From assembly GCA_903933765.1 (NCBI GenBank), contig CAIZLI010000075.1, positions 1 to 10,863 on the forward strand: DNA of 10,863 bases, written 5' to 3'. Under the pieces are notes generated by a model. The model was not told the DNA's origin, ran no database searches, and worked only from the letters and a program-made list of their open reading frames with translations. Shown piece by piece: positions 1 to 5,641 of the stretch. Position 1 is the first letter of the stretch. Every line of letters begins with the position of its first letter. Made by a program: the position numbers and the translations under genes. This DNA comes from an uncultured Bacteroidota bacterium (GTDB lineage Bacteria; Bacteroidota; Bacteroidia; Chitinophagales; Chitinophagaceae).

Positions 1-1
1 C

Positions 2-310
2 AGCAAAAAGAATAATTTTAAAGCAATTCATGAAACTCACTTCTAATTCAAATAACTTGATTCCTATAAAAAGAACCATTGCGGTAACACTGTATTTTAT
101 AGTATTAACAACTGGCAATAGTATATATGTCAGCCATTCATTTTTTTTATTGAGATTAATAAGCTCTTCAATTCTTTTAATGGACAAAATATTTTCAAGT
201 GATACAAAATAAAATGTTTCTGTGATAATGATATTGTTAGCTACCCATGATATTGCTATATAAAAAAGTGAAATTAAAATAACACATAAGAATGATTTTA
301 TATTTATCAT
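2..310 (-). CDS. Partial multi-pass membrane protein, unknown function
   Basis: An open frame runs from ATG at 310 leftward to the window edge without a stop: 103 codons visible, C-terminus missing. I translated it by hand on the minus strand. Hydrophobic segments lie at about residues 6-24 and 59-83, and a third begins near 95. A polar, lysine- and glutamate-containing loop (about 36-58) separates the first two. No motif names a family. It starts 17 bases after the stop of the 68-residue membrane protein, so the two are probably co-transcribed, downstream of the bacteriocin-like peptides. GC is very low (about 22% in sampled lines), as in its neighbour and unlike the core genes to the right. 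Inferred roles are immunity or accessory membrane protein of the peptide system. The gene is fairly certain; the role is a guess. Confidence 0.6.
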   Translation of the reverse strand, partial: MINIKSFLCVILISLFYIAISWVANNIIITETFYFVSLENILSIKRIEELINLNKKNEWLTYILLPVVNTIKYSVTAMVLFIGIKLFELEVSFMNCFKIILFA

Positions 311-327
311 AATAATTAAGGAAAGAT

Positions 328-534
328 TTATTTGTTTTGATTAATTATTTTCAGCTCTTTATAAAAACATATAACAAAAAATAAAAAAGATAAAAACCAA
401 GTACATGCAATAAATAGTAAAATGATTCTTTTTGTTAAATTTTCTTTAGGAACTTGTACTAATTTATCAATTGTCATAAAAAACAAAGACAATTGAAACA
501 AACCAGCTATAGTATGTGAAATTAAATTTTTCAT
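328..534 (-). CDS. Small two-helix membrane protein, candidate immunity protein
   Basis: 68 residues from ATG at 534. Hydrophobic segments at about residues 5-22 and 37-58 predict a helical hairpin in the inner membrane, with a basic/polar connecting loop (KLVQVPKENLTKR) and a lysine-rich tail. There is no signal cleavage site and no conserved motif I recognise. It follows the two glycine-zipper peptides on the same strand, separated from them by a perfect inverted repeat. Its own start lies 21 bases after that hairpin. Small membrane proteins downstream of bacteriocin structural genes are often immunity proteins, so that is the preferred inference; homology is not shown. GC is extremely low (about 17% over 361-420). 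Confidence 0.6.
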   Translation of the reverse strand: MKNLISHTIAGLFQLSLFFMTIDKLVQVPKENLTKRIILLFIACTWFLSFLFFVICFYKELKIINQNK

Positions 535-555
535 AATGTATATATTTATGTATTT

Positions 556-598
556 AATAATAGAAAGTTGTAAAAATTATTTACAACTTTCTATTATT
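556..598 (-). terminator. Perfect 19-bp inverted repeat between peptide genes and immunity candidate
   Basis: Positions 556-574 are exactly complementary to 580-598, with a 5-base loop (aatta). The stem is AT-rich. It begins 8 bases beyond the stop codon at 606 of the second peptide gene and ends 21 bases before the start of the 68-residue membrane protein. No clean U-tract follows on the minus strand, so it could be a partial terminator or a 3'-end stabiliser of the peptide mRNA as well as a full terminator. The pairing is seen directly; the function is inferred. Confidence 0.6.
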
Positions 599-605
599 TT
601 AGAAG

Positions 606-824
606 TTAGTCAAAGCAACCACCTACGGCAGCACCTGCTACTGCACCAACAATTGCTCCAATTGCAGTTCCCCATCCAATTCCAAATGGGGTCCAAGTTC
701 TTACACCGAGTTTAAACCCTATGGATGCACCTCCTACTAGACCGGACAAAGCACCTCCGAGACAACTTGCATCTGCTCTGCCGCCATTAAATTCTATCAT
801 ATGTTCTTTTGAAATCTTTTTCAT
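606..824 (-). CDS. Double-glycine-leader glycine-zipper peptide B (class IIb bacteriocin-like)
   Basis: 72 residues from ATG at 824. Residues 1-15 (MKKISKEHMIEFNGG) look like a double-glycine leader of the sort cut by C39 peptidase domains of ABC exporters. The predicted mature peptide of 57 residues begins RADASC. It has repeated GxxxG/AxxxG spacing (GGALSGLVGGASIGF, GTAIGAIVGAVAGAAVGG) typical of glycine zippers that pack membrane helices. Cysteines are at 21 and 70 only, close to both ends of the mature part. The upstream peptide gene on the same strand ends 18 bases before this start, and its product shares leader length, cysteine placement and zipper pattern, so I infer a paralogous two-peptide pair. 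An A-rich leader lies upstream and there is no Shine-Dalgarno site. Killing activity and processing are inferred; a peptide signal is the alternative. Confidence 0.75.
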   Translation of the reverse strand: MKKISKEHMIEFNGGRADASCLGGALSGLVGGASIGFKLGVRTWTPFGIGWGTAIGAIVGAVAGAAVGGCFD

Positions 825-842
825 ATTTTTTTTTTAGAAAAT

Positions 843-1064
843 TTAATTCATACAATGTGATGATGATAATCCTGCACCTACTCCACCTAGATATAATCCA
901 AATGCCATTCCAAGTGCAGTCCCATATCCTGGGAAAAATGCAGTTCCTATTGCAAAACCAGCTTCAGCCCCTCCAATCATTCCTCCTGCGACAGTATATG
1001 CACATTTCCAAAAATTACCACCACCTTCAACTAATTCCATTTGATTTAATGTTATTGTTTTCAT
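843..1064 (-). CDS. Double-glycine-leader glycine-zipper peptide A (class IIb bacteriocin-like)
   Basis: 73 residues from ATG at 1064. The frame stays open to a GTG at 1100, but the ATG is preferred: it opens directly on the leader and is preceded by an A-rich Bacteroidota-style leader. Residues 1-15 (MKTITLNQMELVEGG) fit the double-glycine leader pattern, with the hydrophobic and acidic spacing L..MELVEGG. The mature part (about 58 residues, starting GNFWKC) is hydrophobic with dense glycine-zipper spacing (GGMIGGAEAGFAIGT, GMAFGLYLGGVGAG). Its only two cysteines are at 21 and 71. It aligns with peptide B through GGA..GF..G, a central proline, and GT..G...G...G. This is the first gene of the presumed peptide operon. 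No strong TAnnTTTG promoter was seen close upstream. Confidence 0.75.
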   Translation of the reverse strand: MKTITLNQMELVEGGGNFWKCAYTVAGGMIGGAEAGFAIGTAFFPGYGTALGMAFGLYLGGVGAGLSSSHCMN

Positions 1065-1100
1065 TTTGTTTATTTTAATTTTTCTTACCCCAATAACCAC

Positions 1101-1272
1101 TGTGGAGTAAATTCAGCGGATTTTTTCACTTTCTTCTCTGAAAGGTTCCATGTTCGCATTTACATACTCGGCTGTTGACAAGTCCCGAAGTAGTATCGAT
1201 CTCTACCAACGTCCAATTATTTAACCGCGGCCGCAATCAGGGGAATTGAAAAACCCTTTTGGTACCAAATCC
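1101..1272. other. Non-coding stretch with locally raised GC and palindromes
   Basis: It separates the peptide operon from the 69-residue lipoprotein gene; both are read leftward. GC is about 43-45% over 1141-1260, against about 20% in the membrane protein genes just left. It holds an 8-bp palindrome gcggccgc (1227-1234) and a perfect 12-bp palindrome tttggtaccaaa (1258-1269) ending 3 bases from the lipoprotein stop codon. On the minus strand two short frames look protein-like (residues such as LSTAEYVNANMEPFREESEK and LNNWTLVEIDTTSGLVNSR), but each is closed by stops within 40 codons. It may be a decayed gene, the end of a mobile element, or a 5' untranslated leader for the peptide operon. 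Confidence 0.4.
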
Positions 1273-1482
1273 TTATTTAAGTAGGTAATCATATCTAAAA
1301 TCACCTGTTAGCTGTGCTTGATTGCTGGTGTCATTAATAGGAGTTAGGTCTTTATGTGACTTCAAACCCTTTAATTGATCAATAATTATATCCTTTCCAT
1401 TCAATGTAATATTGCCTTTTAAAGTACATGCACTAAAAGCAACAATCATCAATAAAACTAGACTCAATTTCAATTTTTTCAT
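1273..1482 (-). CDS. Small lipoprotein, unknown function
   Basis: 69 residues from ATG at 1482 (a TTG at 1500 would add six residues, but the ATG starts a clean signal peptide). The N-terminus is KKLK followed by a hydrophobic stretch and the lipobox AFSAC, with the lipidated cysteine at residue 19. This predicts SPII cleavage and membrane anchoring. The mature part is only about 50 residues (TLKGNITLNGKDIIIDQLKG at its start) and matches no family I know. Most lipoproteins are much longer, so it may be a stand-alone small lipoprotein, an entry-exclusion or immunity-like factor, or a truncated gene. It is read in the same direction as the peptide genes, 208 bases upstream of peptide A, but no shared transcript is evident. 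Confidence 0.55.
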   Translation of the reverse strand: MKKLKLSLVLLMIVAFSACTLKGNITLNGKDIIIDQLKGLKSHKDLTPINDTSNQAQLTGDFRYDYLLK

Positions 1483-1518
1483 AGCATACTTTTTAATCAA
1501 CGTTTAATTAGAAGAACC

Positions 1519-1553
1519 AACAGGACGACCATGGCTAAATGACACGTCCTGTT
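1519..1553. other. 9-bp stem hairpin upstream of the small lipoprotein gene
   Basis: Positions 1519-1527 (aacaggacg) pair exactly with 1545-1553 (cgtcctgtt) around a 17-base loop. On the plus strand it runs into tttttg, the shape of an intrinsic terminator, but no plus-strand gene lies to its left that would need one. On the minus strand it would sit 36-71 bases before the lipoprotein ATG, as a leader hairpin. Confidence 0.45.
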
Positions 1554-1866
1554 TTTGTTCCTCTTCACTTTGGGGACAATTCAATAAAACTAAAAAACAA
1601 CCCATCTATATACTAATAACAATACAACAATAGTTAGCACATTTAAAACCAACTAAGTATGCTTGTACTCCTAAGTGAATTTTTAAAAAAACTTTTTAAA
1701 ATGAAAATTATTACACTAGAAAAAACGACAAATCACATCCATTTCATTTCATAATTAATATTAGAATTAATTTTTGAAATAAAATCAAATGCAAAAATTT
1801 ATTAAAATAGTTTAACGGAGTAAATTCGTAGAGAAATTTCGAATCTACAATACTTGTAAATAAAGG

Positions 1867-1884
1867 CTTACAGAAGATTGTAAG
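1867..1884 (-). terminator. Possible terminator hairpin after the DUF983 gene
   Basis: A 6-bp perfect stem (cttaca / tgtaag) with a 6-base loop lies 42 bases beyond the DUF983 stop on the minus strand. It is followed there by the T-rich cctttattt. The stem is short and low in GC, so this is a weak call. Confidence 0.3.
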
Positions 1885-1925
1885 TTTTAGAAAAAAGGCA
1901 ATAAAATTTAGAGTAAATACTAAAT

Positions 1926-2369
1926 TTAAATTTCTTTCATATGCTCGTCCATGCGCTCATTGTATTCCAATGGCTCATTTTTCCAATTCTTGTTATAAGA
2001 AACAAACCAGCCTAGCCAAATAGAACGAGATAGGCGCATTAAAATAGGTTGTATCAAAATCAATAAAAATATTGTGGTACCTAACCAGTAAAACATTCTG
2101 TTATCATCTAGTTCCCATGTCATACCAATTAATACTTTCCATGCAACAAACATAGAAACAAAATAGGCTACAGTCAATGCATAGCTTACATATCCAGTCC
2201 CATAATAAAAGCCTACTTCAATTTCAGTTGGCTGTCCACATACTGGACAGTGATCATTCATTTTTGTGATATTGGATAAATCGTAGGGATTGGAACTAGT
2301 GAACAGTTTACCTTCTCTACATCTTGGACACTTATTGGTGATTGTGCTGTACAGGTAGCTATTTTTCAT
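1926..2369 (-). CDS. DUF983 family membrane protein with zinc-ribbon-like N-terminus
   Basis: 147 residues from ATG at 2369. Two CxxC pairs, CPRC (14-17) and CPVC (41-44), followed by GFYYGTGYVSYA (53-64), match the DUF983 pattern as I know it. Two hydrophobic segments follow at about 59-83 and 93-111, then a basic and acidic tail ending HMKEI. The four cysteines could bind zinc; this is inference from the motif. The family function is unknown, although such proteins are widespread in Bacteroidota and Alphaproteobacteria. The gene follows murF by 19 bases on the same strand but has its own well-formed promoter overlapping the end of murF. The -7 box is only 4 bases from the ATG, so the transcript would be leaderless or nearly so. 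Confidence 0.85.
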   Translation of the reverse strand: MKNSYLYSTITNKCPRCREGKLFTSSNPYDLSNITKMNDHCPVCGQPTEIEVGFYYGTGYVSYALTVAYFVSMFVAWKVLIGMTWELDDNRMFYWLGTTIFLLILIQPILMRLSRSIWLGWFVSYNKNWKNEPLEYNERMDEHMKEI

Positions 2370-2373
2370 GTCG

Positions 2374-2403
2374 CAAAGATACCGAAAATTAAGGAGCTAT
2401 CAA
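2374..2403 (-). promoter_or_regulatory. Bacteroidota sigma-type promoter for the DUF983 gene
   Basis: On the minus strand, TTG (2401-2403) is followed after 19 bases by TATCTTTG (2374-2381), an exact match to the Bacteroidota TAnnTTTG -7 box at normal spacing. The -33 part lies inside the last codons of murF. The start codon follows the -7 box by 4 bases, which implies a leaderless or near-leaderless mRNA. Confidence 0.6.
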
Positions 2404-3687
2404 TTGCTCCATCTGTATGCCTCTAGAACCCTTTATAAGTAGGGTATAGCCTTTCAATTGTTGTGCAACTAACCAGGCTTTAGCTTCAACCACTGTATCA
2501 AAAAATAGATAGGAATGCGCACATGGCTTAAACTCCGATCCTACAAGTATGACTTGCTCCCAATTGCTTTGTTTCAATTGATCAATCAACGCTTGATGTT
2601 CCATTAATGTATCAACGCCTAATTCTCGCATCCCGCCCAAACAAACCATTTTATTGTCCTTATTTATTTTAGCAAAATTCTCTACTGCTAATTTCATGCT
2701 CGAAGGATTGGCATTGTAAGCATCTAAAATGACTTCGTTGTTATTCCAGGTCAATAATTGTGAACGACTATTGGTTGGGACATAATCTTCAATGGCTGAC
2801 TTTATTTTTTCATTAGGTACTTTAAAGTATTGACCAATTGTAACAGCCGCTAATACATTGGGTAGATTAAAATTGCCCACTAAATGTGTTTGGATGGATG
2901 CTATATCAATACCTTTTTTAAATTGGACAGACAACATACCATTTTGATCTATCGCTTCTCCTTGAATTTGTCCTTGTTCTTTTCCATATGCAATGACATC
3001 TTGAATGCCTTGCGCCATTTCTACTAAGTAGTCAAAATCTTCCATCAAAAACACGGTGCCATTATTAGCTCTTAAAAAATCAAACAGTTCTCCTTTTCCT
3101 TTTTTCACACCTTCCACGCCGCCAAATCCTTCTAAATGTGCTTTACCACAATTGGTGATCATACCATGTGTGGGCAGGGTATAGGCACAATAACTTTCGA
3201 TTTCTTTTTGGTGATTCGCGCCCATTTCAATCACTGCTATTTCAGCATCTTTAGGGATGCTTAATAAAGTCAATGGCACACCAATATGGTTGTTTAAATT
3301 TCCTTGTGTGGTAAATGTTTTAAAATGGCTTGCTAACACAGCATAGACCAGTTCTTTCGTCGTTGTTTTTCCATTGCTACCAGTGATCGCAATGAATGGG
3401 ATATTGAATTGTTGACGATGGTATTTTGCTAAAGCTTGTAGGGTAGTTAATACATCTTCTACAAAAATAATTTGGTCTTGATATGCGCTACTTTCAGCAA
3501 TTTCCTCATCTACAATAGCAAAAGCAGCTCCAGCTTCCAATGCAGCCAATGCAAAAAGATTGCCATTGAAATTAGGGCCTTTTAATGCAAAGTATAAATC
3601 ACCTGCTTTTAACTTTCTGGTATCTGTTACGACAGATGGATGTGTGGTGTAAATGGAATATAATGCCTCGATTGATCCAAGCTTCAT
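2389..3687 (-). CDS. murF: UDP-N-acetylmuramoyl-tripeptide--D-alanyl-D-alanine ligase
   Basis: 432 residues. MurF joins D-Ala-D-Ala to UDP-MurNAc-tripeptide with ATP in the cytoplasm, the last soluble step of peptidoglycan precursor synthesis. Seen in order: N-terminal TDTRK (21-25) for the UDP-substrate domain, the ATP-binding loop GSNGKTT (103-109), GNLNNHIGVP (129-138), EMGANHQKEI (154-163), GNFNLPNVLAA near 271-281, and DAYNANPSSM (322-331) of the C-terminal domain. The length is normal for the family. I chose ATG at 3687: the frame extends to 3723, but only to a TTG that would overlap ispF by 25 bases, whereas the ATG leaves an 11-base gap and opens with a family-like MKLGSIEALYSIY. It is third in the gldJ-ispF-murF operon. 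Confidence 0.95.
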   Translation of the reverse strand: MKLGSIEALYSIYTTHPSVVTDTRKLKAGDLYFALKGPNFNGNLFALAALEAGAAFAIVDEEIAESSAYQDQIIFVEDVLTTLQALAKYHRQQFNIPFIAITGSNGKTTTKELVYAVLASHFKTFTTQGNLNNHIGVPLTLLSIPKDAEIAVIEMGANHQKEIESYCAYTLPTHGMITNCGKAHLEGFGGVEGVKKGKGELFDFLRANNGTVFLMEDFDYLVEMAQGIQDVIAYGKEQGQIQGEAIDQNGMLSVQFKKGIDIASIQTHLVGNFNLPNVLAAVTIGQYFKVPNEKIKSAIEDYVPTNSRSQLLTWNNNEVILDAYNANPSSMKLAVENFAKINKDNKMVCLGGMRELGVDTLMEHQALIDQLKQSNWEQVILVGSEFKPCAHSYLFFDTVVEAKAWLVAQQLKGYTLLIKGSRGIQMEQLIAP

Positions 3688-3698
3688 AGCAATTGAGT

Positions 3699-4181
3699 TT
3701 AGCTTTTTGCCATCAATAAACAAGTAGCAGTTGCTACAAGCCCTTCTTCTCTACCTGTAAAGCCCATCGTTTCTGTAGTCGTTGCTTTGATAGAAATATC
3801 CTTATTACCAATATGTAAAATGGAAGCGATACATTCCTGCATTGCAATTACATAAGGCTTAATTTTTGGTGCTTCTAAACAAAGTGTGGCGTCTATATTG
3901 ACAATTTGATAGCCTTCTGCAGTGATTAAATCGTAAGTTCTTTGCAATAAAATTTTACTATCAATATTCTTAAATGAATTGTCAGTGTCAGGAAAATGTG
4001 TGCCAATATCGCCTAAACTTAAAGCACCTAATAGCGCATCGCAAATTGCGTGAAGTAATACATCTGCATCGCTATGTCCTAAAGCGCCTTTGTGGTGTGG
4101 GATAAGAATGCCGCCAATCCATAAATCTCTACCCTCTACCAATTGATGAAAATCGATGCCTGAACCTATGCGTAAATTCAT
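3699..4181 (-). CDS. ispF: 2-C-methyl-D-erythritol 2,4-cyclodiphosphate synthase
   Basis: 160 residues, the usual length. IspF converts CDP-ME 2-phosphate to ME-2,4-cyclodiphosphate with loss of CMP, step five of the MEP isoprenoid pathway; the family is a homotrimer with a divalent metal. The metal ligands are visible: D10 and H12 in SGIDFH, and H44 in the segment GHSDADVLLHAICDALLGA. The GDIGTHFPDTD loop (58-68) and the C-terminal block TTTETMGFTGREEG (134-147), with the conserved threonine/glutamate of the active site, are also present. Its ATG shares a single base with the gldJ stop (TAATG), which suggests translational coupling. murF follows 11 bases later. Confidence 0.96.
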   Translation of the reverse strand: MNLRIGSGIDFHQLVEGRDLWIGGILIPHHKGALGHSDADVLLHAICDALLGALSLGDIGTHFPDTDNSFKNIDSKILLQRTYDLITAEGYQIVNIDATLCLEAPKIKPYVIAMQECIASILHIGNKDISIKATTTETMGFTGREEGLVATATCLLMAKS

Positions 4182-5545
4182 TAAAAGATATTTTTAAATT
4201 TCTGCCATAAATTAGGCTGCTCTTCTTTGGCATCTGGCGTATCCATTCCAAAAGCAGAAATCGCACATCTAAAACCAATTGTATTGGTAGCTTTATCTTG
4301 ATCTAAATACCTTCTTGTTCCAGGGTTCAACCAATATGGACGGTCTTTCCAGCTTCCTCCTTTATATACTCTAGATTTATTGGAGATCATTGTATTTGTT
4401 CCTGTCTCATAACTAGAAGTGTTGGTATCATCACCATCCAACACATTATTGCCTCTGTATGGATTAAAATCATCCATGTCGATGCTATTCATTGGGCGAT
4501 AGATATCCGCAACCCATTCATTGACATTACCACTTAAATTATATAAGCCCAATGGATTTTGTAAAAAACTATTGATTTTACTTGGAAAACCAGCACCATC
4601 ATTTGAATAGCCTACCATGCCCATATAGTCGCCACTTCCATTTTTAAAATTGGCCATGAACATCCCGCGTTTGCTTCCTTCCTTTTTATCAATCTTTCCT
4701 GTTGGGTTGTTTCTTAGGCCATCATTCCCATTTGAGCTCCAAGGATAAGGCGAATTAGATGTGATGATACTCGCATTGGGCGTGCCTGAGTTAGGTCCAG
4801 CTTTTGGATTATTGAAATTCGAAATATAGTTCTTGCCACTAGATACTTTTGCTGCATATTCCCATTCCGCTTCTGTAGGTAATCTAAAATCAGGAATTAA
4901 TACATAATCTCCCAAGTTTTTGTTCTTCACTTTTGAAGTAGGCGTGAATGTAGTCGTTTTTTTATTGCTATCAACCAGACTATTACTGGCTTCCATCTTC
5001 CCTAAATAGGGTTTAGTTGGATCAATTAAACCATATTTGATTAATGTTTTCTCATTGGCTCTATCCGTTCTCCACCTGCAATAAGCATTGGCTTGTTCCC
5101 AACTTACACCAATCACAGGATAATCATCAAATGCTTTATTTCTAAAATAACCCTCCACCATTGGTTCATTGTAAGCAAGATCGGTCCTCCAAACTAATGT
5201 GTCTGGAAGTGCCGCTTTCACAATTGAATCTTTCCCTAATGGTAAAAATACACGTTCAAGCCATTTTACATAATTTCTGTATTGTTTATTACTAACCTCA
5301 TATTGGTCAATTCTAAAAGAACTCACAGTGACTCTACGCAAATTATTGTTCCAATCACCCATGATATTTTCCTGGTTCATGCCCATGGCAAATGTGCCAC
5401 CTCTAATTAAAATAGTGCTATCATAGGGGTCATCTTTGTCGGCAAATGCAACTTGATTGCTTTGTTTGCTATCGAATTCAGAGATCATTTTAGGGCCTAA
5501 AAAAAGTACCGCAAAAAATAATAATATGCTATTGATAAAATTCAT
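4181..5545 (-). CDS. gldJ: GldJ-like SUMF1/FGE-fold protein of the gliding and type IX secretion machinery
   Basis: 454 residues. Sulfatase-modifying-factor fold motifs in order: IRGGTFAMG (47-55), IDQYEVSNKQYRNYV (79-93), YPVIGVSWEQANAYC (142-156), RLPTEAEWEYAA (221-232), GLYNLSGNVNEWV (333-345), KGGSW (395-399), GFRC (424-427). The segments GDWNNNLRR (63-71) and LPDTLVWRTDLAYNE (113-127) point to GldJ and not its relative GldK. In Flavobacterium johnsoniae GldJ is a lipoprotein needed for gliding and for stability of the T9SS, and gldJ lies next to porU and porV, as here. The oddity is that the hydrophobic N-terminus (SILLFFAVLFLG) has no cysteine; the first cysteine is C156, and an in-frame stop 12 bases upstream rules out a longer start. 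So it is not a conventional lipoprotein and may be held by an uncleaved anchor. It is the first gene of the operon with ispF and murF. Confidence 0.88.
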   Translation of the reverse strand: MNFINSILLFFAVLFLGPKMISEFDSKQSNQVAFADKDDPYDSTILIRGGTFAMGMNQENIMGDWNNNLRRVTVSSFRIDQYEVSNKQYRNYVKWLERVFLPLGKDSIVKAALPDTLVWRTDLAYNEPMVEGYFRNKAFDDYPVIGVSWEQANAYCRWRTDRANEKTLIKYGLIDPTKPYLGKMEASNSLVDSNKKTTTFTPTSKVKNKNLGDYVLIPDFRLPTEAEWEYAAKVSSGKNYISNFNNPKAGPNSGTPNASIITSNSPYPWSSNGNDGLRNNPTGKIDKKEGSKRGMFMANFKNGSGDYMGMVGYSNDGAGFPSKINSFLQNPLGLYNLSGNVNEWVADIYRPMNSIDMDDFNPYRGNNVLDGDDTNTSSYETGTNTMISNKSRVYKGGSWKDRPYWLNPGTRRYLDQDKATNTIGFRCAISAFGMDTPDAKEEQPNLWQKFKNIF

Positions 5546-5581
5546 CTGTTTTGTTTAATCAGTGCTGTTTAAAATCTTCTG

Positions 5582-5615
5582 CGAATATACTTGCTTTTTC
5601 ACTCAATTATTCAAA
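5582..5615 (-). promoter_or_regulatory. Candidate promoter for the gldJ-ispF-murF operon
   Basis: On the minus strand, TTTG (5612-5615) is followed after 22 bases by TATATTCG (5582-5589), one mismatch from TAnnTTTG. This would leave a leader of about 30 bases before the gldJ ATG. It lies in the 112-bp divergent region shared with porU. The spacing is at the long end, so confidence is low. Confidence 0.35.
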
Positions 5616-5641
5616 TGCAAATAGATTCTTATGTTAGTAAA

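Larger units (their letters stand above)
1501..1925. other. Gene-free intergenic region with small hairpins
   Basis: No convincing gene on either strand. Besides the hairpin at 1519-1553 it holds an A/T-tract stretch (about 1681-1705) in front of a 17-codon plus-strand frame (1701-1754, MKIITLEKTTNHIHFIS). That frame has a Bacteroidota-like A-rich leader and reads like an abandoned gene start. Downstream of the DUF983 gene there is a row of short inverted repeats: alternative stems at 1824-1844 and 1828-1848, tacaa/ttgta at 1846-1858, and cttaca/tgtaag at 1867-1884. The last may end DUF983 transcription. Low complexity and low GC make chance pairing likely for the shorter ones. Confidence 0.4.

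Noticed and set aside
30..212. Plus-strand 60-codon frame
   Set aside because: It lies opposite the longer minus-strand membrane protein frame that is open from 310 to the edge and has the better start and composition.
809..1078. Plus-strand 89-codon frame opposite peptide A
   Set aside because: It is antisense to peptide A, whose leader and zipper pattern are clear. The frame's product has no coherent features.
1065..1100. N-terminal extension of peptide A to a GTG start
   Set aside because: It would add 12 basic residues before a canonical double-glycine leader. The ATG at 1064 has the usual A-rich leader.
1195..1266. ClaI, SacII, NotI and KpnI sites close together, suggesting vector sequence
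   Set aside because: The order and spacing do not match a polylinker I know, and the flanks continue into ordinary genomic-looking sequence.
1104..1828. Repeat ggagtaaattc at about 1104 and 1818 as possible insertion borders
   Set aside because: An 11-base match in an AT-rich 10-kb window is expected by chance, and no element structure lies between the copies.
3688..3723. Longer murF from a TTG start overlapping ispF
   Set aside because: The TTG would force a 25-base overlap. The ATG at 3687 gives the family-like N-terminus and an 11-base gap.
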